From Patiria pectinifera (Eukaryota; Echinodermata; Asteroidea; Valvatida; Asterinidae): 64,000 bases of DNA. Positions 29,062 to 39,090 of this stretch are shown here, piece after piece. The notes beneath the pieces were generated by a model that searched no databases, had not been told where the DNA came from, and worked only from the letters and a program-made list of their open reading frames with translations. Both the position numbers and the translations under genes were made by a program. The stretch spans positions 310,001 to 374,000 of the forward strand of contig CM057135.1 in assembly GCA_029964075.1 (NCBI GenBank), read 5' to 3'. Positions within the stretch are counted from its first letter, which is position 1, and each line of letters begins with the position of its first letter.

Positions 29062-30498
29062 CTATCGATATCTGACTGGAAGCTTATGCTCTCTCCTTGG
29101 ATATCGTCTGGAAACCTCAACCTCCTTGTTAGGTCCATTACTTGCAACCTGTCGGTTGCTCGGGCGAGTCTCAGGCATCGCAGCGGACTCCATCCCATCT
29201 TGCCCCACATCACCACTTACAGTAGGGTCATCCGCAGCAACCTCATGTGCGGTATCCTCAGAGCTTTCTGTCACTCTATTAGGTCGATACACCCACGGCT
29301 GCAAGTTGTCGCCAGAAAAGGGCTTCAACCTATCTGCGTGAACCACGAGAGGCTTACTCCCTTTCCTCAACTGAACCCTGTAAGTTACATCGGACAACTT
29401 CTTCACGACCAAATATGGCCCCTCCCAGCGTAGCTGTAATTTAGGAGTGACACCCTTCTTCCTGGAATGGCTAAACAACCAAACAAACTGGCCCTCTTTC
29501 AGGCCTTCCCCAGCAACCTTGCGGTCGTAGTTTCGCTTCTGTCGGCGGGCACTCTGCTTCAGACACTCACTGGCCCGGCAATGGGCCTCCTGCAACCTAC
29601 GTCGCAACTCCCAAGCAAAATCAGTCTCGACCACCTCCTCGACTTCAGGACATTCAACCATCAAATCAACAGGCAACGTCACCTCACGTCCCAACATCAT
29701 CATGTTAGGTGACTCACCGGTGGATTCTTGTGGACTGCAACGGTAAGCAAAGGTCGCGTAAGGTAGACACTCGTCCCAGTCCCTCTGCTTCCTCTTGGGC
29801 TCAATCAGCATGGAAACAATGTTAACCAAAGTTTTGTTGAAAAGCTCTACCATCCCGTCAGATTTCGGGTTGTAAGCCGTCGTCCTCGTTTTCTTGATTC
29901 CTAGGACTCTACACATCTCTGCAAAAACTGCAGACTCAAAATTGCTCCCCTGATCAGAATGAAGCTCCCGCGGGACTCCAAAACGGCATACAAACTCAGT
30001 GACAAACTTCGATGCCACTGTCTTTGCCTTTGCATCGGGAAGTGGATAAGCCTCCATCCACTTGGAGCAATAGTCACCCACAACAAGAATCCACACATTT
30101 CCACTGTCACTCTGGGGCAGTGGACCCAGCAGGTCCAGAGCTACCCTCTCAACGGGAGCACCCACTCTGTACAGCTGCAAAGGAGCAACTCTCCTTTTCG
30201 ATGGCGACTTCCGCCTCTGACACAATTCACAACATCGAAGGAAGGACCTCACATCGGCCGTCATATTTGGCCAATAGTAACGTAACCTCACCTTGGCCAA
30301 TGTTTTTCTCATGCCAAGATGACCACTCGTCCGTCCACCATGAAGTGCTTGCAGAACATCACTCCGGAGCTTTTCCGGCAGCAACAACTGCCAGCGGATT
30401 GACCGACCATCATTGGATTCCCACCTTCCCACCGTTAATGTGATGCTCCACAACCTCGGTCCGACCAATATCGTTCTCACCCCGAGAAAACACATCAT
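29062..30498 (-). CDS. Ty3/Gypsy integrase, C-terminal pol fragment
   Basis: An open frame of 478 codons. It has the HHCC zinc motif (HLGMRKTLAKV, then CCELCQRRK), the rve core with DLLGPLP, SDQGSNFES and the Glu region, and a C-terminal Arg/Trp-rich chromodomain-like part (LRWEGPYLVVKKLS). The frame joins directly upstream to a protease/RT-linker-like stretch, showing an internal deletion of RT and RNase H. The enzyme could not act alone. Confidence 0.85.
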   Translation of the reverse strand: MMCFLGVRTILVGPRLWSITLTVGRWESNDGRSIRWQLLLPEKLRSDVLQALHGGRTSGHLGMRKTLAKVRLRYYWPNMTADVRSFLRCCELCQRRKSPSKRRVAPLQLYRVGAPVERVALDLLGPLPQSDSGNVWILVVGDYCSKWMEAYPLPDAKAKTVASKFVTEFVCRFGVPRELHSDQGSNFESAVFAEMCRVLGIKKTRTTAYNPKSDGMVELFNKTLVNIVSMLIEPKRKQRDWDECLPYATFAYRCSPQESTGESPNMMMLGREVTLPVDLMVECPEVEEVVETDFAWELRRRLQEAHCRASECLKQSARRQKRNYDRKVAGEGLKEGQFVWLFSHSRKKGVTPKLQLRWEGPYLVVKKLSDVTYRVQLRKGSKPLVVHADRLKPFSGDNLQPWVYRPNRVTESSEDTAHEVAADDPTVSGDVGQDGMESAAMPETRPSNRQVASNGPNKEVEVSRRYPRREHKLPVRYR

Positions 30499-30620
30499 TA
30501 TACTCCGACAGACACTTCATCACCTGATGATGATCCTCATCCCTCAGAAACCTCACGCTTCTACTGTACAGGTCTCGTAGATGTTCAGGGAGGTTACCAT
30601 CAACCTCGCCTCTTCTACAG

Positions 30621-31231
30621 GGAATATCATGACCACAGTATCAATAGACTGTGCATGCAATGTGTATGTGTAATAGCGCCCTCTACCAGTTGCATCTAAA
30701 CACGGCAGAAAGGTGTAACTGTAGATAATTAATTGCACGGATGCGAAATTTTCTATACAGACGTGTGTATGTTAAGATACGTCTTTCTGGCAGGAAAATA
30801 TGAATGCAAATACTTATCGCTTTCTCTGGGAAAAACATGTAACTTGGAGTTGAGCTGTTTTACCAGCAATAAGAGCAATAACCAGTAATCGCCTGGATGG
30901 CGTTATCTGCAGATACATCTGTTGTGTTAAAATAGATATTCCGCATGTACAGATATGCTTTCTGGCAAAACTAAGTAAGAAGTATGTACCCCCTTTTACC
31001 TGGCAATAAGTGTTCAGTATAAAGGTTTATCTTGAATATACACCCTTTTGCCAGAGAAAGTGGGGGGAAAATTCAAAATATCTAACCAGATAGCCCTTTC
31101 TAACTTTGAATTGGTGCGTCGCATGGAAATAATACTTCGACAGCTGAAAAGAGCGCCCTCAATTACCCCGAAAGTGAAAAAATCTCAAAAAGTCAAAATG
31201 TTGAGATACACCCTTTTGCCAACAGAGGGCC
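30621..31231. repeat. Right subterminal region of transposon C
   Basis: It contains inverted copies of the TACACCCTTTTGCC motif (about 30987, 31038 and 31207), mirroring those at 5528-5996. It ends in the right TIR (31207-31231). No coding frame is supported. Confidence 0.6.
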
Positions 31232-31487
31232 AACATACACAACAATAAAAGTCGATACTGGGTGCCTAAAACCAACCGGAACTCGCCAGAACATACCTTA
31301 AGTGGTCAACAGGCAATATACAGTTTATAAGTATTTTATTTCACAACAGATCAATGCTAAATACAATGTACACGTAACAACAGTTAAAAATAAATAAATA
31401 TACAAACAATTAAATAAATCTAGCTACTACTACTGGATAATAATAATAGCAATACCAATGATAATAATAATGAACATTAGTAGAAGT
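31232..31487. other. 3' flank of Polinton B protease
   Basis: Begins with the right AACAT duplication. A/T-rich, with AATAAA-type signals on both strands. It resumes Polinton B after transposon C. Confidence 0.45.
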
Positions 31488-32154
31488 CTAGTCCTCTAAC
31501 AAAGCTCTGGCTATTTGCCTTACAAGAAACTGTTCGTCATACACCGATGTATTTACGCGAGGAAAATGCTTTCGTATAAAATTGTTAACGAGTATGTCAT
31601 TGTCTCGTTTATCTGAAGAAAACAGGAGCGTGATTTTGTACATGGTTAGTCCCCGACAACGCTGTAACAGGAAAAAAGATGGAGTACTGTCCACACACGG
31701 CTGACAGTGGTCCCTGTAGGGGTCGGTGGTTGTAGCGGGTACATGTCACATTTTTCTTGAGGAATTTCTTGACCCAGGGTATATTAAGTAAGATTTGAGG
31801 CTTTGCATGGTGGAGATACTAAATAATGAAGGGTTTGCGGAAACACCATGTGCGAATAATTTCTCAACTAAGAGAATGGTTCTGAAGAGAACCAGAGGTA
31901 TAAACTCGACGTTCCGGTCAGGGTATATTTATCGGTTGTCCGTAGGAATCGAAATACTCTCCTTCCCCATCCCGTGTGATGTAAATGGCCACCCAGTGCT
32001 GACCCGGTTTCGTTGATGGGTCCGTATTAAAAATGAGGGCGCTCGGTCGGGGCACGTAGTGCTTAGACAGCTGATCGCAGGCAAAACCTCCTCTGAAGTA
32101 ATGCTTGGTAAAACGATCATTTTTTAAAATGCTGCTGATTTGATAACTGTCCAT
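31488..32154 (-). pseudogene. Adenain-like (C5/ULP) cysteine protease of Polinton B
   Basis: ATG at 32154. The N-terminal half includes the His region (PGQHWVAIY) and the acidic EYFDSYG motif of adenovirus-type proteases. A 133-bp MITE (31786-31918) interrupts it. The catalytic Cys block (VCGQYS) is visible near 31690-31705, with a frame change just after it. The C-terminal part runs to the stop at 31488. In Polintons and adenoviruses this enzyme matures capsid proteins. It follows the major capsid gene. Confidence 0.8.
31775..31929. mobile_element. 133-bp MITE/SINE-like insertion in protease gene
   Basis: CAGGGTATATT occurs at 31775-31785 and again at 31919-31929. The 133 bases between break the protease frame and match nothing in the protease. 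An 11-bp duplication points to target-primed or similar insertion. Confidence 0.7.
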
Positions 32155-32170
32155 GTTGACGACGTGTAAT

Positions 32171-33645
32171 TTAACTGCTGTAGTCAAAGTTGACGTTGCG
32201 AGCCTGGTCAATTTTTATGATGTTGTTGAACTCGTCGAAGATGATGACGTTGATGGTTGCCTCCAGTGGATTGGCAAAGTGGACGTCCAGTCTCAGGTTG
32301 CCACGCCTCCCGAGATTAAGTGTCCTCCCACTGACAGGTCGGGGCTCAGATCAAACGCAAACAGTGTGTACCCCGCGGGATAGTCGTCACGGGTGATGGT
32401 GACGCCTTCGTCTTTGTACATTTTATCCGTACCGGAGAAGAGGGTTTGGTAGGCTCTGATGTAATTTTTACCCGGTTCTTTAAATTTCGGTTTCAGAGGT
32501 GAATAGGGAATTTGTTCCCCGTCCAAGTGAACTGTCAAAAAGTTGATGATATCCACGTGTTGGAAATTAAAGGGGTTTTTCCATACCGTCCGTTGAACGC
32601 TTCGTTGGTCACACATCCAACTACGATATGGTTTGGAAGTTGACCCAGAAACACGTGGTCCTGCGTGAGGCTTACATTACCGCGGGGCACAGACACCATC
32701 TTGCACAGATTGCGTTTGATTGGGTATTTAGCGGTGCCTTTCTCCAGAGCTTTCATGTGTCCCAGCATAACGCCAGAACTGACTTTGACTTTCCTGACAA
32801 AAACGGACACGTTTAGAATTACCACTTTGTAGGCGGGGTTTCCCCCGGCGGCCATGAGGCAGAACGCGTTGCTGCTGCGAATCAGTTTCAATTTGAAGTC
32901 CACGCCATTCAGCATGCGTTTGTCTTGAAAGAAAATGTCGCTGTGAATCGGGCCGATCATGTCCACCTCGCTGCTTCCCTTTGTAAACTGGTATCTCTTC
33001 TTCAGCGTCTGCCGCTGTAAAGGCTGTTTCTTACAAGCTTCGGCTAACTCAAACAGCCCCATACTCCTATTTTCTCCTATACATAAACCAAACTTAATTT
33101 TACACTTGTTAATAGCGCAGTTTACTTTTATTACATTTTTTTTTTTGTGACACATTTATCGAATTCGTTATTTTGCTATGTACCAAATACCTGTTGTTTA
33201 TTGATGTATTTCTCTGAAGGAGTATGAAATAAATGTTTCTTGAATTGAATTGAATTGAATTGTAGGGTTTGCGCTGTCCATTTTGCCGGCGGTCTTCTAT
33301 AGAACAAAGCGGCAGTCAGCTGAGAGATTTGAGCATCGCTGCCGTAGCTGAGCAGTGTTTCGAGTATGGCGCGATAGGGGTAGGTAGGCGTGGAGGGGGA
33401 AATCAGACGTTCGTTCAGACTCACATCAATCTGGCTGAATATGGACTGTAGAAATAAGTTGACGGGACCCACGTGGTCGGCCTCTGTCAGGTTGGAGCAT
33501 TCCGCTTTGGTGATTTTCGCTCTGACGTACAACTGGGTTTGGTTGAGATACATGTATGGTGGTACAGGTATGGGCACATGGGTGGTAAAGAAAAAAATGT
33601 CAAGTTCAGATTTAGTGCATTCGAGTTATTATGTAACAACGACAT
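32171..33645 (-). pseudogene. Major capsid protein of Polinton B (double jelly roll)
   Basis: ATG at 33645. Recognisable blocks: LNQTQLYVRAKITKAECSNL, QIDVSLNERLISPST, PIHSDIFFQDKRMLNG and YTLFAFDLSPDLSVGG. These fit the classical invertebrate Polinton capsid family. It is broken by a frameshift near the start, a small N-terminal deletion, a LINE-tail insertion near 33105-33262 and a frameshift near 32600. The stop at 32171-32173 is 17 bases before the protease ATG. Confidence 0.85.
33105..33262 (+). mobile_element. LINE/SINE 3' tail fragment
   Basis: An A/T-rich segment ending in GAATTGAATTGAATTGAATT-type repeats (3' tail on the plus strand, 33240-33262) is inserted in the capsid gene. The left limit is approximate. 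TTGAATTGAATTG tails are typical of truncated non-LTR elements. Confidence 0.55.
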
Positions 33646-33661
33646 AATGACTGACTGTGGG

Positions 33662-34021
33662 TTAGCGTGCAAAACGCTTAATCAAATATGTCTTGTGATC
33701 TTTTGCGCGTCTGCCGTTTGCTTTCCCTTTTATACCACGTCGTTTACCTCGTGAGAGTCGGGCATCCACACCTCGAGGAGCCGAGTGGACCAGATTACGT
33801 CCAGCGTGTCGAAGTCGGTTTTTGGCAGATGATTTGATACTTTTTCCCTCCAGCGCATCCTGCGCGATTCCTACACCGGTACGAAGCACTCGGCGACCCA
33901 ACGTTTTAGCGCCTTGTTTAATCAGTGGCATGGCCGACCGGAAAAGTCTGCTTAAAATTCCTCCAAGTCCGTATCCCCTCTGACTTCTCGGTCCAGTGAA
34001 CACGGGAAGACCGCGCCCCAC
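33662..34021 (-). CDS. Small basic core/pX-like protein (Polinton B)
   Basis: An intact frame of 119 codons. A Gly/hydrophobic N-terminus (GYGLGGILSRLFRSAMPLIK) is followed by a very Arg/Lys-rich C-terminus. Similar proteins sit beside the capsid gene in many Polintons and resemble adenoviral core/minor capsid peptides. A DNA-condensing or membrane-active role is inferred. Confidence 0.65.
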   Translation of the reverse strand: MGRGLPVFTGPRSQRGYGLGGILSRLFRSAMPLIKQGAKTLGRRVLRTGVGIAQDALEGKSIKSSAKNRLRHAGRNLVHSAPRGVDARLSRGKRRGIKGKANGRRAKDHKTYLIKRFAR

Positions 34022-34314
34022 CTGGCCGACGTACTAATCTTCGTAGTGTTTACTATTGGGTAGGTAATGGCTCTTCATGATGATTAATAGAAGTAGGACG
34101 AGCGCTTCTTTCGAAAGTGAAGTTTCACGATGACTCTCCCGGTGACAAATGGAATAAGTTCGCCCGCCCCGTCCCTTATATCGATTTCGATCGTGTCCAA
34201 AAACTTGTGCTTCAGGGGCATGTAATGAGGACTGTCGTAGATATTTGTAACGGTTTCTCCATACTTCCTGTCCACATTCACGATGCGTAATAGGGGGGCC
34301 CGCATGTCTCCTAC

Positions 34315-35966
34315 TGTAGTGTCCCGATAATACATGTATTACACGCAATGTTTACAGTGCTATGCAAATGAGACCTATGCAAATTAGATTGACCTCTAGT
34401 GTGACATTATGGGATAGCGGCATGGTCGAGAACCGGGAATAAAACGCTCTGGAGACAAATCATTTTCGTATTCAATTCGTACTTTATTGAGTTCAATCCG
34501 GCTTCACAATAACATTACAATTGGCGACGAGGATACTGGACAATTCAGGATAATCGTGAAGAATCTTGTGGACGCATTTGACTGAGATTTTCCGATTTAA
34601 TTTGTGTGGACAAGTCATGGAACTCAGCAGCAGTGACGTGAGTCAAGTCAAATGGTTCAACCCGCACGGCGACCCAAGCAATGTGGGAATCGCGTGGCAG
34701 CGATGGCTGCGTAGCTTCGAGCTGTATGCAGTCGGACGAGGGGTGAAAAATGCCGAGCAGAAACGAGCGTTGTTGCTACACTGTGCCGGGACAGAAGTGC
34801 AGCATATCTTCTTTTCCTTGGAGGAAGAAGAGGGGTCAGACGCCTACGAGAAATCAAAAAAAAACCCTGAGCAAATATTTTCAGCCGAAAATCAACGTGC
34901 CGTATGAGCGGTATTGCTTCAGGAGCATGGCGCAGGAGGACGGCGAGTCGATAGAGCAGTTCAAAATTCGCGACCAAGTGATTGAAAAATGCAGATCACA
35001 CAAGATCCGTGCCAAACTGTTGATCAAAGGACATGATCTAAAGCTGGATGACCTGAGGACAATCGCGGCGACAGTCGAACTAACGGATAAACAAACGAAA
35101 CAGATGAAACAGTATTTTAGACTGGATGCTACAAAGACGCAGTTGGTGACAGATGCAAGTAATGTGGGACTAGGTGCGGTCTTACTGCAAGAATACGAGG
35201 GTCAAACACGAGTTATTAGCTATGCTAGTCGTATGCTGACTGATGTGGAGACGAGGTATTCGACAACAGAAAAGGAGGCATTAGCAGTTGTATGGGCGTG
35301 CGAGAAATTCCATGTATATTTGTACTATATTTTGCTATTTTCATAACTGAATAATGGTATCAACATAAAGATTTCTTCTGAAATTGTGCGTTTCGCTTTT
35401 ATTGAAGGCTTTTAAAAGTCTTCGATACGCGAATAAATTCATCCCGCATTGCAAAAATGTTGGCGAAAATTCCCCTAAAAAACACCTTAGCATATAAATT
35501 ATACCCCTTTCTCATTTATTTCCTAAAGAAAACATCAAATCCCGTCATTGCTTGTCATTTATGATAATAGTACATATTTCTAAAGTGTCTAATTGTGACA
35601 TTATTTGGGACGAAACATCGATGTTTTTTTCTGTATGTGGACGGCGCCATGTTGTGTGACGTCACCGGCATCATTGGAGTTCACAAATACAGAACTAACG
35701 CATTACAGAACCTTTTTGTGTGTACGCGCTATGCATGTGGAACTGCCGTGGGAGATGTAGTGTCCCGATAATACATGTATATGCATTACACGCAATGTTT
35801 ACAGTGCTATGCAAATGAGACCTATGCAAATTAGATTGACCTCTAGTGTGACATTATGGGACAGCGGCATGGTCGAGAACCGGGAATAAAACGCTCTGGA
35901 GACAAATCATTTTCGTATTCAATTCATACTTTATTGAGTTCAATCCGGCTTCACAATAACACTACA
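34315..35966 (+). mobile_element. Internally deleted LTR retrotransposon
   Basis: LTRs at 34315-34519 and 35756-35966 both begin TGTAGTGTCCCGATAATACA and end ACA, differing by a few bases and a short indel. CCTAC flanks the element (34310-34314 and 35967-35971). A TTGGCGACGAGGAT primer-binding-type stretch follows the 5' LTR and a purine tract (GTGGGAGA) precedes the 3' LTR. At 1.65 kb it lacks protease, RT polymerase domain and integrase. Confidence 0.9.
34617..35345 (+). pseudogene. Gag fused to RNase H fragment
   Basis: The frame from ATG 34617 encodes a Gag-like N-terminus, with a frameshift near 34860 in an A-run. The second frame continues Gag and then passes directly into an RNase H-like segment ([13 protein letters not shown], then [14 protein letters not shown]). 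The join reflects an internal deletion of most of pol. Confidence 0.8.
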
Positions 35967-36425
35967 CCTACGGTGTGGTACTTTACAATATTGGCGTAGA
36001 TAAATAACGCATAGAATGGCTGCAGGTCGACCGCCCTCGTACTCTTTTTGATACCCGACACAGTTGCACCATCGTCAAAACCGAGTAGGTACGCTAGACG
36101 ACCCAGTAATTTAAGCACCACTCTGTCGTTTGTCTTTATGATGACTTTTTGAATGAATTTGTTGTACTTGAATCGGACTTGTCCGTCGTGCTCGATGGGA
36201 GGTTCAAAGCTGTCGAATAGTTCTTCAGGTGTTGGGTAGTACCAAGACAGGGGTGAGGGTAAATTTACAATGACTCAAGGTGTTGTTAGGGTGAGTTTCC
36301 ATAGAACTGTTGCTAGGGAACGTGACGTAAAACGAGTCCGCCATGACGAAGTTTAGCTTTAACTGTGTAGGTAAATACTCGCGTCACGGACGTTTTATAA
36401 CTTGTGCATACTTGTCACCCAACTG

Positions 36426-37565
36426 TTAAACTTGCCTGGGTAGCCCAACCACTTGACAAAATACTCCAATTTTCCTCGCCTTTTCCGCGTCTGCAGTACT
36501 TTTTCTTTCCAATTGGTACAGGTCGCCCAATTGAACCGCTGGTTGTATTTCGTGTTCGTTGAATGTCCCGTCCAACTCCTCGGAATCGTAATCTTTTAAC
36601 TTGTACACGGTAGGATGGCGCAGAATACGAGCACTGACTGTAAGTAGTTCAGTGGTCCAGTTTGGAAGATAACCTTTCCTAAATGGTCGTGCAGCCATGC
36701 TGATGCGCACTGTGTCCCCAACATTGAACTTGTAAGAAATGGGTTTGGCCGCGTTAATACTGGTCTCGTCGTACAGGTTTCTCCATACAGTTTCGGCATT
36801 GTCGCTATTTACCGCGGTCGGGCTGGTCTTTATGCTTCGGTGGTAAGCGTGATTGTACGCCGTCATTAATTTCGGCAAAGCTTTAATGTACACGTGGCTG
36901 TTGGTGGCCGTGAAATATTTGTACATTTTTGTCTTGAGCGTTCTGTTGAATCTCTCCACTACGCTGGCTTTTGTTTCATTTTGAGTCGTGAAGAAACCAA
37001 TTTTATTTTTTTCGAGAAATGACTGGAATGGATGATTGGTGAACTCGGTGCCTTTATCGGTCTGTAGGACTGTGGGTTTCCGTCCACTTTTCAAGATTGT
37101 CTTGAAGCCGTCAATGAGCGAAGAACCGGTCTTATTCTTGATTGGAATCGCCCAGGCATATTTCGACAATATATCGATACACGTCAACAAAAATGTGTAG
37201 TTTCCATTGAACCGACTGAGTGATCTTATGTCCACCAGATCCGCCTGCCACTGCTGGTCAATACCACCAACGATGACTCTGTTCCGTTGAAAATGCCTGC
37301 GTATGGGTTTGTGTAGCGTGTAAGTTGGTTGCCGACTTAACCAGGTTTTAATTTGACTCCGGTTGATGTCGACGCCGTCTTTTTGGGCAGCACGGTAGAC
37401 AGCCTCTTCACCACCAAAACCGGCCGGATGTTGGGGGTTGTCGTACACTCGTTTCAGGTACGTTACGTTCTGCGCCATCACCCAAATCTGTGTTTTGTAT
37501 AATGACACTACTGCGACAGCAGATGCACCAACAACGAATTTTTTTCGCGAATTGTTTAAATCCAC
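36426..37565 (-). CDS. int: Polinton B integrase (intact frame)
   Basis: 379 codons. The rve core has Asp in WQADLVDIRS, Asp in LQTDKGTEF and the Glu region (SVVERFNRTL). A C-terminal SH3/chromo-like part follows (NVGDTVRIS). The Met at 37478 (about residue 30) may be the real start, because family members usually begin there. This is one of the few unbroken genes of Polinton B, and it would produce the 5-bp AAGAA duplication. Confidence 0.9.
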   Translation of the reverse strand: MDLNNSRKKFVVGASAVAVVSLYKTQIWVMAQNVTYLKRVYDNPQHPAGFGGEEAVYRAAQKDGVDINRSQIKTWLSRQPTYTLHKPIRRHFQRNRVIVGGIDQQWQADLVDIRSLSRFNGNYTFLLTCIDILSKYAWAIPIKNKTGSSLIDGFKTILKSGRKPTVLQTDKGTEFTNHPFQSFLEKNKIGFFTTQNETKASVVERFNRTLKTKMYKYFTATNSHVYIKALPKLMTAYNHAYHRSIKTSPTAVNSDNAETVWRNLYDETSINAAKPISYKFNVGDTVRISMAARPFRKGYLPNWTTELLTVSARILRHPTVYKLKDYDSEELDGTFNEHEIQPAVQLGDLYQLERKSTADAEKARKIGVFCQVVGLPRQV

Positions 37566-37637
37566 AACCCGGTTTTGGTGGACAGCACTCCATGATGAGG
37601 TAGTCTCAAATGATGAAGTCGGGGTAGTGCGTGCGTA

Positions 37638-38141
37638 TTAATAGGGAGTCCATTTGGGTTTCAAACGCGGTGTGCTTGTACTCGCCATTGTTTTCTTTTT
37701 CTTCGCTTTGGGCGTAGTTTTCAGATGGGACGCTTCGGCAAACAATCGGGGTAGGTGGAATGACTCTTCTTCCACTGGTTCTTCCTTCAAGTGTACTTTC
37801 AGTTTAGAGGAATCACCAAAGCTAAGTTCACGCTCCAACTTCGGTGGACCGTGCGGCATAGGCTCCAGTTTGGGTGGTTGATCGTCCGTCTTCTTGGTTT
37901 CTAAAGTCATAGTCAGCGGTGCCATTCTCTGTTTACTTAAGTTAATGTATCTGTGCAGTGTCAGGTGGTACAATTTAATTGTATCCTCGTCTGAAAGGTT
38001 TTTCCTCTCCAGTAGCTCTCTCATCTCACCATCTAAACTGTGTACCACGCGCGTGGTCGGTGTTTGTGCCAATCGTTTGGTCGATTGAAGTTTTGTCAAC
38101 GTTTCCTGAGGTACCAGAACCATTTTCTTGGTGTGCTCCAT
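37638..38141 (-). CDS. Conserved Polinton protein, basic C-terminus (Polinton B)
   Basis: An intact frame of 167 codons. A helical N-terminal half (VLVPQETLTKLQS, LSDEDTIKLYHLTL) is followed by a Pro/Lys-rich disordered tail. Similar proteins lie next to the integrase in other invertebrate Polintons. Function is unknown. Confidence 0.65.
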   Translation of the reverse strand: MEHTKKMVLVPQETLTKLQSTKRLAQTPTTRVVHSLDGEMRELLERKNLSDEDTIKLYHLTLHRYINLSKQRMAPLTMTLETKKTDDQPPKLEPMPHGPPKLERELSFGDSSKLKVHLKEEPVEEESFHLPRLFAEASHLKTTPKAKKKKTMASTSTPRLKPKWTPY

Positions 38142-38143
38142 GT

Positions 38144-38470
38144 TTATTTAAACAATAATCCACCAAGAGCGCCCAATATTGGAGTGAGTAAAGCACCGAG
38201 AAAACCTCCTTTCTGACGTAATACTTTCTTTTTCTTCTGAACGCCGATTTTCTTATTACTGAAAAGTCTCAAGTGACGTTTATATCTCAGTATTTTTTTC
38301 TTTTCGGATGGTTTCAGGGAAATGTTACCGTTGAGGACGTTGAGGGCGGCGCACTCGAACAAACAATGTATCTGTTCCTTGTTGGCTCTTTTAGCCAGCA
38401 CATGCAGGTAGGGAGCGTTGTGATGCACACGTCTCGACATCTTCAAATGATTGCCGTCCGTTCTAAACAC
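38144..38470 (-). CDS. Small basic protein with hydrophobic C-terminus (Polinton B)
   Basis: An intact frame of 108 codons. A Cys/Asn-rich helical part is followed by a Lys-rich stretch and a Gly/Leu hydrophobic end (GGFLGALLTPILGALGGLLF). The likely start is the Met at residue 10 (MSRRVHHNAPYLH). It resembles a recurrent Polinton small protein, perhaps analogous to membrane-lytic pVI. Function is inferred. Confidence 0.6.
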   Translation of the reverse strand: MFRTDGNHLKMSRRVHHNAPYLHVLAKRANKEQIHCLFECAALNVLNGNISLKPSEKKKILRYKRHLRLFSNKKIGVQKKKKVLRQKGGFLGALLTPILGALGGLLFK

Positions 38471-38476
38471 AATCCT

Positions 38477-39014
38477 TTATACCTTTGGAGTGTAAACGAT
38501 GGGATATTCGCTGGGAAAAATTCTGGACCTGAGACGTACAATTTCGGGGGTTTCGGGCTTTAAATCTACGAAGAGATAGCCGTAGGGGGCGGATGTCGCA
38601 TCGCGGTAGGCCTCCATCATATACTTGGACTTAGTGGGGTACATTTGGCGCGCTAAATGTGTAATTTGCAAAGCGTCTTTTGGGTTTTCAAAAAGAACCA
38701 TGTAATGAGCGTTCAAACTAATGGTCTGTGATGACTACCCTTGGTAAATAGTTAAGTGACCTTTACATTGTTGCCGCTCTCTGACTTAAGGTCATCTATC
38801 ACAACCAGGTTTCTTTGACTTCGGTCCAGGGACTCCAATAGATCATCGGGGTAGCCCTCCACAAATCGTATCCGAGACCCTTTAAAAACCGTGTTTTCCC
38901 GCTTCCAGTTGGACTAGAGATTACGCCAATAAAAGGATGTTTAAGTCTCGAATCCATTTGATCAAATAAATCTATTTTTGTAATGTAGTTCTTTTTAAAA
39001 GTCAAAGTTTTCAC
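38477..39014 (-). pseudogene. Packaging ATPase of Polinton B, internally deleted
   Basis: The N-terminal part (start 39014) has a P-loop (SSPTGSGKTRF). A Walker B-like stretch (VIDDLKSESGN) follows near 38790, in another frame and after a deletion. The C-terminal part (38716 to 38477) includes NAHYMVLFENPKDALQ, conserved in Polinton ATPases. The middle of the enzyme is lost. Confidence 0.8.
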
Positions 39015-39090
39015 TCCTCCCCTTCCTCCCCCTTTAGTTTATTACTCCCCCTTCAATTTATTAAAAGAAAGTTTTGTTTAACAATAAGCA

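Larger units (their letters stand above)
26949..30620 (-). mobile_element. Ty3/Gypsy retrotransposon remnant (boundaries approximate)
   Basis: On the minus strand there is a short protease/RT-linker segment (about 30620-30430), then the integrase and a zinc-finger ORF. A probable 3' LTR spans about 26949-28131, with an AATAAAG signal read on the minus strand near 27035. The RT/RNase H part is deleted. Only one LTR is visible, so the limits are estimates. Confidence 0.6.
5522..31231 (-). mobile_element. DNA transposon C with nested elements
   Basis: The left end (5523 GGCCCTATGCTGGCAAAAGG) is matched by the inverted right end at 31231 reading inward (GGCCCTCTGTTGGCAAAAGG). Both continue GTGTA, so about 23 of 25 bases match. 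AACAT flanks both sides (5517-5521 and 31232-31236). Both ends carry several further copies of the GGCAAAAGGGTGTA motif in inward orientation. The element carries a multi-exon transposase-like gene and has absorbed a PLE, Polinton A2 and a Gypsy element. I cannot assign a superfamily. Confidence 0.7.
34084..36344 (-). pseudogene. Penton-like minor capsid protein of Polinton B, split by LTR element
   Basis: The N-terminal part begins at ATG 36344 and is readable, with a frameshift and shortening, to 35967. The C-terminal part (34314 to 34084; motif IDIRDGAGELIPFVTGRVIV) lies beyond the LTR retrotransposon. The frame lines up when one CCTAC duplication is discounted. The family caps capsid vertices in Polintons. 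Confidence 0.75.

Noticed and set aside
30012-30443. Plus-strand frames opposite the Gypsy integrase
   Set aside because: Shadow frames; the minus-strand integrase has clear catalytic motifs.
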